From Paenibacillus etheri (lineage in GTDB: Bacteria; Bacillota; Bacilli; Paenibacillales; Paenibacillaceae), in assembly GCF_001012825.1 (NCBI RefSeq), contig NZ_LCZJ02000037.1, positions 79,637 to 143,636 of the forward strand: DNA of 64,000 nt. The letters are read 5' to 3'. Below the pieces are notes generated by a model. It did not search any database. It saw only the letters and a list, made by a program, of their open reading frames with translations, and had not been told where the DNA came from. Of the stretch, positions 45,425 to 55,387 are shown in pieces (position 1 is the first letter of the stretch; every line of letters starts with the position of its first letter). Position numbers and translations under genes: made by a program.

Positions 45425-46477
45425 TTAATCATAGAAAATGCCTTTATAATCACCATTAGCCTTGTCATAATCTGCCGCCTGTCCTATATCAAGCCAGTAT
45501 TCTCTTAATGGAAAAGCAGATACCTCTTTATTCATCGTAATCAGCTTCTTAAACAAGTCCGGCATATCATAGAATTCACCCTCGGGAACATATTGCAATA
45601 TCTCAGGATTCAACACATAAATACCGGCATTTACAAAGCTCTTATGATTTGGTTTTTCTACAATAGAGAGCAGGCGATGTTGCTCCGTTTCTATTACTCC
45701 ATAAGGAATCTGATACTCATATTCTCTCACACACATAGTGGCCATCGAAGAAGATTCCTTATGAAAGTCCAACAACTGCTCGTAATTAATTTTGGTCAGG
45801 AGATCCGAATTCATTACAAAAAAAGGGAGATCCGGCTGATGTGACAGTAAAGAGAGAGCGCCTGCTGTACCTAACCGTTTGCCTTCTTCAATATACTGAA
45901 TATGAACACCAAAATGCGTACCATCTTGAAAATAGTTTTCAATAACTTCCTTTTTATAATTAACTGAAAGCATAAAGTTCGTAAATCCGAAGCTTTTAAA
46001 ACTCTCAATAATTGTCTCTAATATAGGTTTGCCTCCAACCTTCAGCATCGGTTTAGGAATATCATCAGTAAGAGGACGTAGTCGAGTTCCCATGCCTCCA
46101 GCCATTAAAATAACAATGTTGTCTTTTTGAAGGAACTTAAGAATATCTTCCGCAAACAAAATATTTTCGACTTGCTTCTTTCCATTAACGATAGGAAGCT
46201 GCTTCAGCTTCTTTTCTTTTATTAGTTCCTTATAGTAAGAAATCCGCTTCCCATGTCTCTCAAACACTGGATTATTATTCATCACCTGCTCGATAGCAGT
46301 GTCTAGCGGATACCCGCGTAAAATTCCTCGCCGAATATCTCCATCCGTCACCGTTCCGAGCAAGCGGTTTTCTTCATCAATAACCACTGCAAACTGTAAT
46401 GATGATTTATCAATAATTTCCATAACCCTTAATATAGTAGTCTCTGGAGCTATCAATATTTCTCTCCATTTTCCCAT
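45425..46477 (-). CDS. ptmE: PtmE-like sugar-1-phosphate guanylyltransferase with CBS pair
   Basis: A 350-residue protein. Residues ~1-115 are a CBS pair (VVIDEENRLLGTVTDGDIRRGILRG). Residues ~120-350 are a nucleotidyltransferase with VILMAGGMGTRLRPLTDDIPKPMLKVGGKPIL. This is the domain plan of Campylobacter PtmE, which makes GDP-GlcNAc/GDP-glucosamine at the head of the legionaminic-acid pathway, in contrast to UDP-linked pseudaminic acid. It is the last gene of the maf-leg unit. The CBS pair may sense nucleotide. Substrate is inferred from the neighbours. Confidence 0.82.
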   Translation of the reverse strand: MGKWREILIAPETTILRVMEIIDKSSLQFAVVIDEENRLLGTVTDGDIRRGILRGYPLDTAIEQVMNNNPVFERHGKRISYYKELIKEKKLKQLPIVNGKKQVENILFAEDILKFLQKDNIVILMAGGMGTRLRPLTDDIPKPMLKVGGKPILETIIESFKSFGFTNFMLSVNYKKEVIENYFQDGTHFGVHIQYIEEGKRLGTAGALSLLSHQPDLPFFVMNSDLLTKINYEQLLDFHKESSSMATMCVREYEYQIPYGVIETEQHRLLSIVEKPNHKSFVNAGIYVLNPEILQYVPEGEFYDMPDLFKKLITMNKEVSAFPLREYWLDIGQAADYDKANGDYKGIFYD

Positions 46478-46507
46478 CTACGTCGCCCCTTGGAAAAGAT
46501 GATGTTA

Positions 46508-47581
46508 TTATTTGAGCAATTCGCCTTCTTCAAAGTCCTTCACAGCCGCTGTCTCCAGCATACTCCAATACTCAAACGGAGAAATCCCTCCACCTGGTCG
46601 TTTAACTGCAATATTATCCGCCGTTAGTTGTTCTCCTTGCTTAATTTCCTTATGGGCAACAATACTCTTACGGGCAATACTAATATTTTTCATTTCAGAC
46701 TCAGCAGGGATTTTGATGCCGTTACCTCTCGCTGCCTCTACTTGGCGGATGCTTTGAACCAATAACTGTAACTCTTCGGGAGAAAGCGATGCTTTATGAT
46801 CAGGCCCTTCGGCTTGTTTATCATGTGTGAAATGCTTCTCAATAATTGATGCACCCAAAGCTACAGCAGCAATCGTGACAGCTAAACCTTCCGTATGATC
46901 AGAGTAGCCAGTTGATAGTCCAAATGCCCTCTGTATTGTCTCGATAGCCAGCAAATTAACATCCTCGACAGGCGCTGGATACTCCGTAGTACAGTGCAAC
47001 AATCTAACCTTAGACTGCAATTGACGCTGTCCCTCTGGAGATAAATATGCCGACCGGAAAGCACTAGCAGAGGGTAGTTCATTTTTCGAAAGAAGACCAA
47101 AAGCAATTACACCAAGTGCCTGCTCTACTTCGCTTAATGTAGCCATACCCGTTGATAAGATGATATCAGACTGTTTGCGGGCAATATGATAGAGCAATGG
47201 GGCATTTGTAATTTCACCGGAGGGTATTTTAATAGTGATCAGCTTCAACTCATCAATCAAAAAATCCGCACTCTCTATGTCAAATGGAGTCGACAGAAAT
47301 TCAATGCCACAGTCATCACAATAGAGTTTCAACTCCGCAAATTGATTAAACGAGAGTTCCAGCTTCTTCACCATCTCGAATTGCGACTCCGCTGCACCAG
47401 TTGCCTGAATTTGATATTCCGCTTTTGATGCACGTGTACTGATCATGAGTTCCGTTTTAAAGGTCTGAAATTTCACAGCATCAGCCTTGCTCTTCACTGC
47501 TATATCGACTAAATGCTTGGCCATCTGCAAATCGCCATTATGATTAACACCAGCTTCAGCAATTATATACGTCGCACTCAT
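46508..47581 (-). CDS. legI: Legionaminic acid synthase (NeuB family)
   Basis: A 357-residue PEP-condensing enzyme. N-terminal TIM-barrel (YIIAEAGVNHNGDLQMAKHLVDIA, KFQTFKTE, STPFDIESADFL, STGMATLSEVEQAL, HCTTEYPAPVEDVNL, SDHTEGLAVTIAAVALGASIIEKHFT) and a C-terminal SAF antifreeze-like domain (about 295-355, SIVAHKEIKQGEQLTADNIAVKRPGGGI). It joins PEP to 2,4-diacetamido-2,4,6-trideoxymannose. An insertion near 165-190 is typical for LegI-type members. ATG 47581 overlaps the stop of legG (TGATG) and follows GGAGG. Confidence 0.88.
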   Translation of the reverse strand: MSATYIIAEAGVNHNGDLQMAKHLVDIAVKSKADAVKFQTFKTELMISTRASKAEYQIQATGAAESQFEMVKKLELSFNQFAELKLYCDDCGIEFLSTPFDIESADFLIDELKLITIKIPSGEITNAPLLYHIARKQSDIILSTGMATLSEVEQALGVIAFGLLSKNELPSASAFRSAYLSPEGQRQLQSKVRLLHCTTEYPAPVEDVNLLAIETIQRAFGLSTGYSDHTEGLAVTIAAVALGASIIEKHFTHDKQAEGPDHKASLSPEELQLLVQSIRQVEAARGNGIKIPAESEMKNISIARKSIVAHKEIKQGEQLTADNIAVKRPGGGISPFEYWSMLETAAVKDFEEGELLK

Positions 47582-48750
47582 CACTCTACCTCCGGAAGTG
47601 TAAAAAAAGTTTTTTGTAATATATTTTGTAGATCAATAGTTTTAAGAAGGTGTGTAATTTCGGCAGATGTCGTTGCCCCATCATACTGAAGTACGGTTTG
47701 GCTTAAGATATCTTGAAATGACGTAGATATCGCTTGATGAATTGAGTTGATGATATCCCCTTTCTCAGGGATACAATCTATGATCGAATCGGCTCTGAGT
47801 CGCCCCTTCTGTCTGTCCCCGATATTAACCGTAGGCTTTGAAAACACAGGTGCTTCAATAATTCCGCTTGAAGAGTTGCCAACCACTGCTGAGCAATATT
47901 TCATAGTGCTTAGGTATTTTAACTGCCCCAGTGAGAAAACAGCTCTAACGCGTTCCGGATACATTGCCGCATATTCATCTATTCTTTGATTTATAATTCT
48001 TCCTTCAGTATCAGCGTTAGCTTTGGTGAAAACTATCTTGTACTCCGGAAAATGATCCAATGCAGACAGCAGCTCTTCAACTTGTTTCTCTGCTGTTCGC
48101 ACTTCAAGAGTAACCGGATGAAAGGTGATCAGAAATAGCTTGTCTAAAGGGAATCCATAGAATTCTGCAAGCTCAGCTTCTGTCAATAATGGCATTTTTC
48201 GGATCCCTTCAACCCCAAGACTTCCTACTTGAAACACCCGTTCAGGCTGTTCCCCAAGCTGAATGACTCGTCGAGCATACTCTTCCGTGGAAGTAAAATG
48301 AATATGACTCATCTTCGTGATAGCATGACGAATAGAATCATCAACGGCTCCCTCCGTTAACTCGCCACCAGAAATATGCGCAACAGGAATTCGCATAACG
48401 AGGGCTGTCTGAGCAGCGCTCAATATTTCGAAGCGATCGCCAAGCAGAACCAAAATATCCGGCTGTAGTCGCTGAAATGCATCTGCAAGACCCAATACCG
48501 CAACTCCCATAGATTTGGCAACCGAGGAAGGCGTGTCCGCTGATAAGAGCATCTCAATTTTCTCATTTATTACGAAGCCATCTGTCTCGATTTGCTGGTA
48601 GGTTAATCCGAACTCCGGGGATAGATGCATTCCTGTTGCAATGATCTGCAGTTCAAAAGTAGGGTCTGACTGAATTTCTTGCATCAGGTAGTACAACAAA
48701 CCATATTCTGCTCGGGTTCCGGTTACTACACATACTTTTCGCTTAGACAT
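47581..48750 (-). CDS. legG: Hydrolysing nucleotide-sugar 2-epimerase (NeuC/LegG-like)
   Basis: A 389-residue epimerase. Motifs: VCVVTGTRAEYGLLYYLMQEI, VLLGDRFEILSAAQTALVMRIPVAHISGGELTEGAVDDSIRHAITKMSHIHFTSTEEYARRVIQLGE, and AVVGNSSSGIIEAPVFSKPTVNIGDRQKGRL. It cleaves the nucleotide and inverts C2, giving the free manno sugar for LegI. AAAGGGG precedes ATG 48750, which overlaps legC by 8 bases. Confidence 0.9.
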   Translation of the reverse strand: MSKRKVCVVTGTRAEYGLLYYLMQEIQSDPTFELQIIATGMHLSPEFGLTYQQIETDGFVINEKIEMLLSADTPSSVAKSMGVAVLGLADAFQRLQPDILVLLGDRFEILSAAQTALVMRIPVAHISGGELTEGAVDDSIRHAITKMSHIHFTSTEEYARRVIQLGEQPERVFQVGSLGVEGIRKMPLLTEAELAEFYGFPLDKLFLITFHPVTLEVRTAEKQVEELLSALDHFPEYKIVFTKANADTEGRIINQRIDEYAAMYPERVRAVFSLGQLKYLSTMKYCSAVVGNSSSGIIEAPVFSKPTVNIGDRQKGRLRADSIIDCIPEKGDIINSIHQAISTSFQDILSQTVLQYDGATTSAEITHLLKTIDLQNILQKTFFTLPEVE

Positions 48751-49912
48751 TTGAATCCCCTTTCAGTGGAGTAGAAGGGATATTAATGATTTGCCGTTTC
48801 AATTGATGTGTAACTGACAAGTCAGCTTTGGGGCAATCTGCATACGGTGCTAATTCATCTAACGGTGTCCAAATTGGACGTGCCATCACACCTGTAGCAT
48901 GTAGTTGCTTTAAAACTTCATCACGATCATGAAGTTGCTCATCCAACAGCAAAGTCTGCAACCAATAGTTACTTGAGTTATACGGAGCCTCTATGAATAA
49001 ATCCACACCTTCAACTTTGTGGAATAAACTGCGGTACTTCTCTGTCAAGGCACGTTTAGAAGATAAAAATTCAGGAAGCTTCTCTAACTGAGCACAACCA
49101 AGCGCAGCATTGATGTTAGGCATCCGATAGTTAAAACCTGCTTCATCATGCTGGTATTCCCAACGGTGTGGAATCTTTGCTGTGGTAGTAATATGTTTAG
49201 CGTAATCCGCAAGCTGTACATCATCCGTTACGATCGCTCCGCCACCGCCAGTAGTAATGATCTTGTTGCCATTGAAGCTAAGTGCACCCACTAGGCCAAA
49301 TCCACCAGTATGCTTACCTTTGTAGTGAGAGCCTAGTGACTCGGCAGCGTCTTCAACCATAACTAGACCGTACTCCTGACAAACATCAAGCAATGCATCC
49401 AGTTCTACTGGATGACCGAACGTGTGCATCGGCACAACAGCACGAATGATCCTTCCTGTCTGTTTGTTCACCAGACATCCGTCTCGCTGTTCGCCAATCC
49501 TTCTGATGTGCTCAGCAAGTTTCACCGGATCTATACCCAGTGTATTTGTAGACACGTCCACAAAGTGTGGAACAGCTTGCAAATAAGTGATTGCATTGGC
49601 TGTGGCAACAAAGGTCAGAGCAGGCATAAATACTTCATCATTAGCTCGCACCCCTGCGATCTTCAGCGCAATATGCAGTGCAGCTGTACCGTTAACGACG
49701 GCTACAGCGCGGCGCACTCCTACATAATCTGCAAGTCTCTGTTCAAATTGATCGACATACTTACCGACCGATGATACCCAACCACTCTGAATACAATCTG
49801 TTACATATTCCAGTTCCAGCGCATCAAACGTTGGTTCATGTAATGGAATAACCGTTTGATCACGATAAATCCCTTTGACGTTTTGGGCAATATCTTGCCA
49901 TACTGTGCTCAT
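48743..49912 (-). CDS. legC: DegT/DnrJ/EryC1-family sugar aminotransferase (LegC-like)
   Basis: A 389-residue PLP enzyme. FDALELEYVTDCIQSGWVSSVGKYVDQFE start, VAVVNGTAALHIAL, MVEDAAESLGSHYKGKHTGGFGLVGALSFNGNKIITTGGGGAIVTDD (PLP lysine in the SFNGNK segment). It would aminate C4 of the 4-keto sugar made by LegB. The first residues before the usual start (~15) are extra, as in other LegC proteins. ATG overlaps the legB stop (ATGA). Confidence 0.9.
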   Translation of the reverse strand: MSTVWQDIAQNVKGIYRDQTVIPLHEPTFDALELEYVTDCIQSGWVSSVGKYVDQFEQRLADYVGVRRAVAVVNGTAALHIALKIAGVRANDEVFMPALTFVATANAITYLQAVPHFVDVSTNTLGIDPVKLAEHIRRIGEQRDGCLVNKQTGRIIRAVVPMHTFGHPVELDALLDVCQEYGLVMVEDAAESLGSHYKGKHTGGFGLVGALSFNGNKIITTGGGGAIVTDDVQLADYAKHITTTAKIPHRWEYQHDEAGFNYRMPNINAALGCAQLEKLPEFLSSKRALTEKYRSLFHKVEGVDLFIEAPYNSSNYWLQTLLLDEQLHDRDEVLKQLHATGVMARPIWTPLDELAPYADCPKADLSVTHQLKRQIINIPSTPLKGDSNV

Positions 49913-50910
49913 ATGTTATACACCGATTCCTTATACTGAGATAGATTTCCCTTATCTCCAAACCAATCGGCAGTTTCTTTCAATCCTTGTCTCAATCCGT
50001 CAATACCACCATATGATGGCTCCCAGTCTAGCAGTTGTTTAGCTTTTTGATTATCTGCCCAGAGCCGTTCCACTTCACTTTTCTCCGGTCGTAGCCGTGC
50101 CTCATCCGTTTCAATCTCCACCTTTTTCCCCATCACTTCCGCTATCAGGGCAACCGTATCCCCAATAGAAATCTCATAATTACTACCTATATTAATCACT
50201 TCTCCAATTGCCTTGTCACTGTTCAAAATTGAGATAAAACCGTTAACCGTATCCTGAATGTAATTGAAGTCTCTAGTTGGGCTCACTGCCCCCAACTTAA
50301 TCCTTTCTCTGCCTGCCGCTAACTGTGAAATAATGGTCGGAATGACTGCACGTGCAGACTGTCGCGGACCGTACGTATTGAACGGTCGAATAATCGCTAC
50401 CGGCGTATCGAATGAGCGATAGAATGAGAGTGCCATCTGATCAGCGCCAATCTTGGAAGCCGAATATGGAGATTGCCCCTGCAGCGGATGAAGCTCATCT
50501 ATCGGCACATATTGTGCCGTTCCATAAACTTCACTTGTAGACGTATGAACAACTTTTGAAACTCCTAGCTCACGGGCCGCTTGCAGCACATTCAAGGTTC
50601 CCTTGATATTTGTATCAATATAAGTATCCGGAGAATGGTAAGAGTAGGGAATCGCAATTAGCGAGGCTAGATGAAGTACCCTATCGCAATCTTTCATGGC
50701 TGTCCTTACTCCATACGGATCGCGTATATCTCCAGCAAATACTTCGAACTCCCCTTGGAACGGCGAATGATTCAACCAGCCCCAAGAGTTAAAGGAATTG
50801 TAGTAAACGAAAGCCTTCACTTCATATCCCTGTTCGACCAGTTTTTCCGTTACATGCGATCCAATAAATCCATCCGCACCTGTAACCAATACTTTTCCAT
50901 GTTTCTTCAT
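49909..50910 (-). CDS. legB: NAD-dependent nucleotide-sugar 4,6-dehydratase (LegB-like)
   Basis: A 333-residue extended SDR. GADGFIGSHVTEKLVEQG (Rossmann, about 11-28), DRVLHLASLIAIPYSYHSP, the STSEVYGTAQYVP segment and YSASKIGADQMALSFYRSF catalytic Tyr/Lys (YxxxK) are present. It makes the 4-keto-6-deoxy sugar of the legionaminic pathway, without the 5-epimerase activity typical of PseB. GGGGTG precedes ATG 50910. Confidence 0.9.
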   Translation of the reverse strand: MKKHGKVLVTGADGFIGSHVTEKLVEQGYEVKAFVYYNSFNSWGWLNHSPFQGEFEVFAGDIRDPYGVRTAMKDCDRVLHLASLIAIPYSYHSPDTYIDTNIKGTLNVLQAARELGVSKVVHTSTSEVYGTAQYVPIDELHPLQGQSPYSASKIGADQMALSFYRSFDTPVAIIRPFNTYGPRQSARAVIPTIISQLAAGRERIKLGAVSPTRDFNYIQDTVNGFISILNSDKAIGEVINIGSNYEISIGDTVALIAEVMGKKVEIETDEARLRPEKSEVERLWADNQKAKQLLDWEPSYGGIDGLRQGLKETADWFGDKGNLSQYKESVYNI

Positions 50911-50971
50911 TCTTCACACCCCGGTATTTGAGACTTCTGCTCTGAACTCCATAATATAGTATCTATCTCAA

Positions 50972-51634
50972 CTAAAATTTATCCTTCTCATTACTCAAGC
51001 GAACTTCCCGGCAAGGATTACCATAAGCAATTACATCTTTTTCTATGTCAGCGACAACTACACTGCCTATACCTATAGTTACACCAGAACCTATAGTCAG
51101 TTGCTGTCTAATGACACTATGTGCTCCAATATGGGTATTTTCTCCTATCTGAACACCTCCACTTAATACTGTTCCAGGAGCAACATGAGCAAAGGCTCCA
51201 ATAATACAATCATGTTCAATGATAGCCCCTGAATTTATAATTACTCCAGTATTTATGACGCAACCTGCATTTATAATTGCACCCTTCCCAATAAAAACTC
51301 CAGTTCCAATCTGAGCATCAGAGCTCACAATGGCTGAGGAGTCGATGATAGCAGGTATCCTGAAGCCAACCGCAGTTATACGATTTAAAAGCCTAATTCT
51401 ATTAGTTGGGTTTCCAATACTTCCAAGAGTTACAAAGGCGTTGCCATACCCCTTTTTGAACAGTCTTTCGAGATCATCATCACAACCAACAACAGAGATT
51501 CCCAAAAGGTTTCTCCCCACATTTTCTTGTACGTCGATTATTCCGATATCTGAGTATATTTCTAGTCTAAGTAGGCTGTCGAGAACCGATTTACAATGTC
51601 CCCCACCACCAATCAAAAGGATCCGTTCATTCAT
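50972..51634 (-). CDS. legH: NeuD/LegH-like sugar N- or O-acyltransferase
   Basis: A 220-residue protein: N-terminal Rossmann-like PglD-N domain (ILLIGGGGHCKSVLDSLLRLEIYSDIGIID, about 5-34) and a left-handed β-helix of hexapeptide repeats (about 98-200, GTGVFIGKGAIINAGCVINTGVIINSGAIIEHDCIIGAFAHVAPGTVLSGGVQIG). In the leg pathway this type acetylates the C4 amine. It follows maf by 31 bases and has a weak ribosome-binding site, so it may be coupled. Whether it is the true LegH or a NeuD O-acetyltransferase cannot be decided by reading. Confidence 0.8.
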   Translation of the reverse strand: MNERILLIGGGGHCKSVLDSLLRLEIYSDIGIIDVQENVGRNLLGISVVGCDDDLERLFKKGYGNAFVTLGSIGNPTNRIRLLNRITAVGFRIPAIIDSSAIVSSDAQIGTGVFIGKGAIINAGCVINTGVIINSGAIIEHDCIIGAFAHVAPGTVLSGGVQIGENTHIGAHSVIRQQLTIGSGVTIGIGSVVVADIEKDVIAYGNPCREVRLSNEKDKF

Positions 51635-51665
51635 GCTTTTCCAACTTTCAGCTTTTGTATTAAGC

Positions 51666-53474
51666 TTATAAAGCCTCCGCCGTTGCTTCTAAAATAGAAA
51701 CGATTTCAGTTAAAGCATACACACTGATATCCAGAAATCCAAGATTTATTTCTCTCGCCAGCATTACATTCGCAGGGATAATCACACGTTCAATATCATA
51801 CAAATTCCAAACGGAGTTAATCATCGCTGGCTGCAAGCAGTGTCGCAAAAGCCAATTATCCAGAATTATTTTAAAATAATTTTCGGTCCTATCTATCTTT
51901 TTCAGCGCTTCTTTCAATTCCTTATCTGTAGAATGCTCACTAATTTTCAGACGTTTGACTTGCTTGCGCTGATATTCAAATTGTAGTTTAACATCCAAGA
52001 AATGCTTATATTGTTCCCTAATCACAAGCTTAATTTGCTGTTGTTCTAAGGGATATAGTGCTATCTTTTTTAGTATTTCAGGGATAGGTGTAATAATTTT
52101 TTTACAATATTGTTTACCAACTTCTTCTAAGCTCAACTGCTTCGAAAAAGCGATTTTCGCTCCGCCCTCAGTTGCATTTATCACGTTCAACTGCTTATTT
52201 GCAATCTCCATCTCAAACCAGGTACGAAAGGCATTCCAAATTTCAGTCGTTTCAACAGCCCCTCCGTAATATCCCTCTGTTTCAAGAGTTTCAATTTTAG
52301 CATACATGCTGCTAGTTAGTTCTTTATCATCATAAATTGTGCCTCCGGCATGTGTCTCCTTTGGAGAATTACCATATGCCAAATCTTGCCCTATCAATAT
52401 AATTGGGGATGCCCCAATGTGCTCTGCTACCCCGAACGCCACATGAGCACAAGACAAACCGATACTAATTGAATAATCATCTTGCAGTCCCAAAATTTCC
52501 TTAAGCCAAGTAAATTCCCCCACATTTCCCCGCATAGGGATGACTACCTCTCCTGGAAATTCCTCGAATACCTCTGGATAGAGGACAAGTGGTCCTACAA
52601 GGGTTGAATCAACGGGATATGTCTTTCCTTCATAGAAATAAGTATAAGTTTCAATTCCCCGCTCAATTGAACATATAAAATCAGGAACGATTCCTTCATC
52701 ACAAAGCCGCTGTGCTATTGTATCTACTGCGATAATAACAGCTTTATCTTTCAACTGCTGTAATTGGTTAATGTTTTTGTTCAAAGATGGACCAGCAGAT
52801 ACCACGATAGCAGGTACGTTAGGCATCGTATTTTTCAGTAAAGAAACATCTTTAGATCGCGGTAAATGTTTCAGATTTTTCATGTGGTGCCTGAAACCAA
52901 TTAAGCTGTCCTCTACAGAGTTTCCATACATAAGTGTTTTATATTGAACAACCTCTTTAATGATTTTTACAATCGCTATACTGGAGGTGATGTCGGATTC
53001 TCTATAATAATAGGTAAAATAAAATTTAATTGTTTTGAGATAAAATATCGCATCTGTCAAAAGAAACTGATCTAATAAAAGCGATAACTGACTTATTTTA
53101 TCAGCAAAAAGAACGACCCCAGATGAATTAATAAATGAAAGATCCTTATGTTGTAAAGCATAATTGAACAAAGTAGTGTTTGGTTCGATAATAACGAGCA
53201 AGGACTCGTCACTCTTCATTTGAATAAGATGTCTGATTTCTTCTACAGAATAAATCCCGATAACAAAAATAAGCTCCCGCTTCAGCGGATTAGGTTGATT
53301 TGTATAATCAAAGATACTCTTCAAATGGATAGTCTGCCCTTGTGAAATCAGCACTTCATTCCCAGAATCATCTACACCGATCATAGCCTGGGCTAATTCG
53401 TTTGCGTCCGGTGTTCCAATCCTGTGGTTGGGATTACTGGACAAGATGTCTATATTACGGCTTAACAGATCCAT
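51666..53474 (-). CDS. maf: Motility-associated factor (Maf) flagellin glycosyltransferase
   Basis: 602 residues from ATG 53474 (GGGAG 7 bases upstream; ATG 53501 has no site). It has the MAF_flag10 / DUF115 domain: central VPAIVVSAGPSLNKNINQLQQLKDKAVIIAVDTIAQRLCDEGIVPDFICSIERG and SIGLSCAHVAFGVAEHIGASPIILIGQDLAYGN...THAGGTIYDD. Maf enzymes transfer nonulosonic acids directly from CMP to Ser/Thr of flagellin. First gene of the maf-legH-legB-legC-legG-legI-ptmE unit, right behind the flagellin terminator. C-terminal ~150 residues are helical and charged. Confidence 0.9.
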   Translation of the reverse strand: MDLLSRNIDILSSNPNHRIGTPDANELAQAMIGVDDSGNEVLISQGQTIHLKSIFDYTNQPNPLKRELIFVIGIYSVEEIRHLIQMKSDESLLVIIEPNTTLFNYALQHKDLSFINSSGVVLFADKISQLSLLLDQFLLTDAIFYLKTIKFYFTYYYRESDITSSIAIVKIIKEVVQYKTLMYGNSVEDSLIGFRHHMKNLKHLPRSKDVSLLKNTMPNVPAIVVSAGPSLNKNINQLQQLKDKAVIIAVDTIAQRLCDEGIVPDFICSIERGIETYTYFYEGKTYPVDSTLVGPLVLYPEVFEEFPGEVVIPMRGNVGEFTWLKEILGLQDDYSISIGLSCAHVAFGVAEHIGASPIILIGQDLAYGNSPKETHAGGTIYDDKELTSSMYAKIETLETEGYYGGAVETTEIWNAFRTWFEMEIANKQLNVINATEGGAKIAFSKQLSLEEVGKQYCKKIITPIPEILKKIALYPLEQQQIKLVIREQYKHFLDVKLQFEYQRKQVKRLKISEHSTDKELKEALKKIDRTENYFKIILDNWLLRHCLQPAMINSVWNLYDIERVIIPANVMLAREINLGFLDISVYALTEIVSILEATAEAL

Positions 53475-53533
53475 ATTTCTACTCCCTTGCAAAGGTTTCA
53501 TATTTTCTAGAGAGAAGTTACCGAACTAGTATA

Positions 53534-53566
53534 GCAAGAAAGCCCCACAAAGTGGGGCTTTCTTGC
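53534..53566. terminator. Terminator of the flagellin gene
   Basis: Perfect 15-bp stem GCAAGAAAGCCCCAC / GTGGGGCTTTCTTGC (53534-53548 with 53552-53566), 3-nt loop. Terminates hag; maf starts 60 bases on, so read-through or its own promoter is needed. Confidence 0.9.
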
Positions 53567-53609
53567 GCTATAGTAAGCAAATTCTCAATAACCATAAGCT
53601 TTACTGAAA

Positions 53610-55289
53610 TTATCTCAGCAGTTGCAGTACGCCTTGTGGTTGTTGATTCGCTTGAGCCAACATCGCTTGTGCAGCTTGAGCAAGGATGTTGTTCTTAGTT
53701 TGGGACATCATTTCTTTGGCCATGTCAACGTCACGGATACGGGATTCAGCAGCTGTCAAGTTCTCAGAAGCTGTTCCCAAGTTATTAATAGTGTGTTCTA
53801 GACGGTTTTGCACAGCACCCAGTTTAGCACGTTCGCTCGATACCAGGGAAGTAGCTTTGTCAAGAACAGCAATTGCTTTGGAAGCATCTTCACGGGTAGC
53901 AATATTCAAGGCAGCTTCTGATTTAATATCGTTGGAACCGTTAGTAACGGCGTTATCTTTTGTGAAACCAGCCTGTCCAGCATTTCCAGTGATGCCAAGT
54001 GCTGCTGCACGAACATCATTGATATTCAGGGACATGGATTGACCTGTGTTCGCACCAATTTGGAACTTCGTGGAGAAGCCTACACCTTGTGCTCCAGCAC
54101 CTACAACTTGTTGAACATTTCCAATTGCTGCAGTACTAGCAATTCCGAGTCCAGCTGCTGGACCAGCACCTAATTTGATATCTTTTCCTGTTTCCGAGAG
54201 GAACTGGATTTTGTTATCCTTCGACAAGGAGGCAGTAATTTTACTGTCCATTCCAGCTGATTGCAGAGCTGCATTGAGATCTTTAACCAGGCTATCCATA
54301 GCAGCTTTAGCTACGTTAGGATCAGAGTTCAAAGTGTCATAGGTCTTTGCAGTGGTGCCCGAGTTAAGATTAACTGTAACTTCGCTCTCAGATCCAACTG
54401 TGAATTTCAACGTTGCCCCTACTGCAAGGGTAACGTCAGCAGCAGTAAGGGAAGTAGCACCCTGGAGTCCAGCACGTTCTACGGTTGATGGATCCCCCTT
54501 AGTGGTTGCAGCTATTTGAGCTGCGCTAAGACCTAACTTTCCAGCATCAGTCCCGCCGAATTTCAATCCACTTGAAGTGCCTGTTGATTTAGCAGTAAAT
54601 TCAAGGTTAGCACCGTTCACTTTAATATCTACCAGATCAGACAATTTAACGCCACCAGAAGTAGTTGCCTCCAACGCAGTCTTTAAAGCGTTCGCAGAAG
54701 CAGCACCAGAAGCTGTAGAAGCAATCGTTATCTTCGAAAGATCAAATGTTGTGTTGTCAACAGTGATGGTTGCTCCAGCAGTAAGTGTTATAGCAGCCGA
54801 TGTGATTGCGTTAGCCGCTGCTACTTTCGCACTTGTAGCTTGAGTCAGCTTACCACTTTCACCGGTGGCAATACCACCGTTCAGCAGCTTCTGAGTATTG
54901 AACTCAGTTGTGTTACCGATACGGTTGATTTCAGAAGTCAATTGATTCATTTCGTCTTGCAGTGCTTGACGGTCGGAATCAGTGTTCGTTCCATTCGCCG
55001 ATTGGTTCGCAATTTCGCGTTGACGTTGCAGAATAGAGTGAGTTTCGTTCAGCGCGCCTTCAGCTGTTTGAATCAAAGAGATACCGTCTTGAGCATTACG
55101 GGAAGCTTGATCCAAACCACGGATTTGGCCACGCATTTTTTCGGAGATTGCCAGACCAGCAGCGTCATCACCAGCACGGTTGATGCGAAGACCAGAAGAC
55201 AGTTTCTCAATATTTTTACTAGTGTTAGCTGTGTTGATAGACAATTGGCGGTGAGTGTTCAACGCCGGAATATTGTGGTTAATAATCAT
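53610..55289 (-). CDS. hag: Flagellin
   Basis: 559 residues from ATG 55289 (GGGAGG 9 bases upstream; the longer frame to 55349 is the leader). Conserved D0/D1: residues 1-~150 ([82 protein letters not shown]) and the last ~100 ([38 protein letters not shown] ... [33 protein letters not shown]). The middle (~165-440) is a variable, Thr/Ser/Ala-rich domain absent from the ~300-residue Hag of B. subtilis. It is the likely target of the Maf/leg system. Single-gene unit with strong terminator and sigma-D promoter. Confidence 0.97.
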   Translation of the reverse strand: MIINHNIPALNTHRQLSINTANTSKNIEKLSSGLRINRAGDDAAGLAISEKMRGQIRGLDQASRNAQDGISLIQTAEGALNETHSILQRQREIANQSANGTNTDSDRQALQDEMNQLTSEINRIGNTTEFNTQKLLNGGIATGESGKLTQATSAKVAAANAITSAAITLTAGATITVDNTTFDLSKITIASTASGAASANALKTALEATTSGGVKLSDLVDIKVNGANLEFTAKSTGTSSGLKFGGTDAGKLGLSAAQIAATTKGDPSTVERAGLQGATSLTAADVTLAVGATLKFTVGSESEVTVNLNSGTTAKTYDTLNSDPNVAKAAMDSLVKDLNAALQSAGMDSKITASLSKDNKIQFLSETGKDIKLGAGPAAGLGIASTAAIGNVQQVVGAGAQGVGFSTKFQIGANTGQSMSLNINDVRAAALGITGNAGQAGFTKDNAVTNGSNDIKSEAALNIATREDASKAIAVLDKATSLVSSERAKLGAVQNRLEHTINNLGTASENLTAAESRIRDVDMAKEMMSQTKNNILAQAAQAMLAQANQQPQGVLQLLR

Positions 55290-55320
55290 TTGATATTTCC
55301 TCCCTGAAATTAAGTTAGTT

Positions 55321-55334
55321 CCACATCCATGTGG
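55321..55334 (-). promoter_or_regulatory. Candidate CsrA-binding hairpin in the hag leader
   Basis: Minus-strand CCACA-TGGA-TGTGG: a 5-bp stem presenting GGA in the loop, matching the CsrA consensus ACARGGAUGU at nine of ten positions. It lies 32 bases upstream of the start; the Shine-Dalgarno (AGGGAGGAAAT) also carries GGA. Confidence 0.75.
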
Positions 55335-55387
55335 TAAACGCCGAACCATTAAGGTCGGCCGCCCTGCCGGTTCAGCGTCTAAATTAT

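Noticed and set aside
45425-50910. Pseudaminic-acid pathway
   Set aside because: The dehydratase is LegB-type, a NeuC-like epimerase replaces PseG, and a CBS-PtmE guanylyltransferase is present; this set fits legionaminic acid better.
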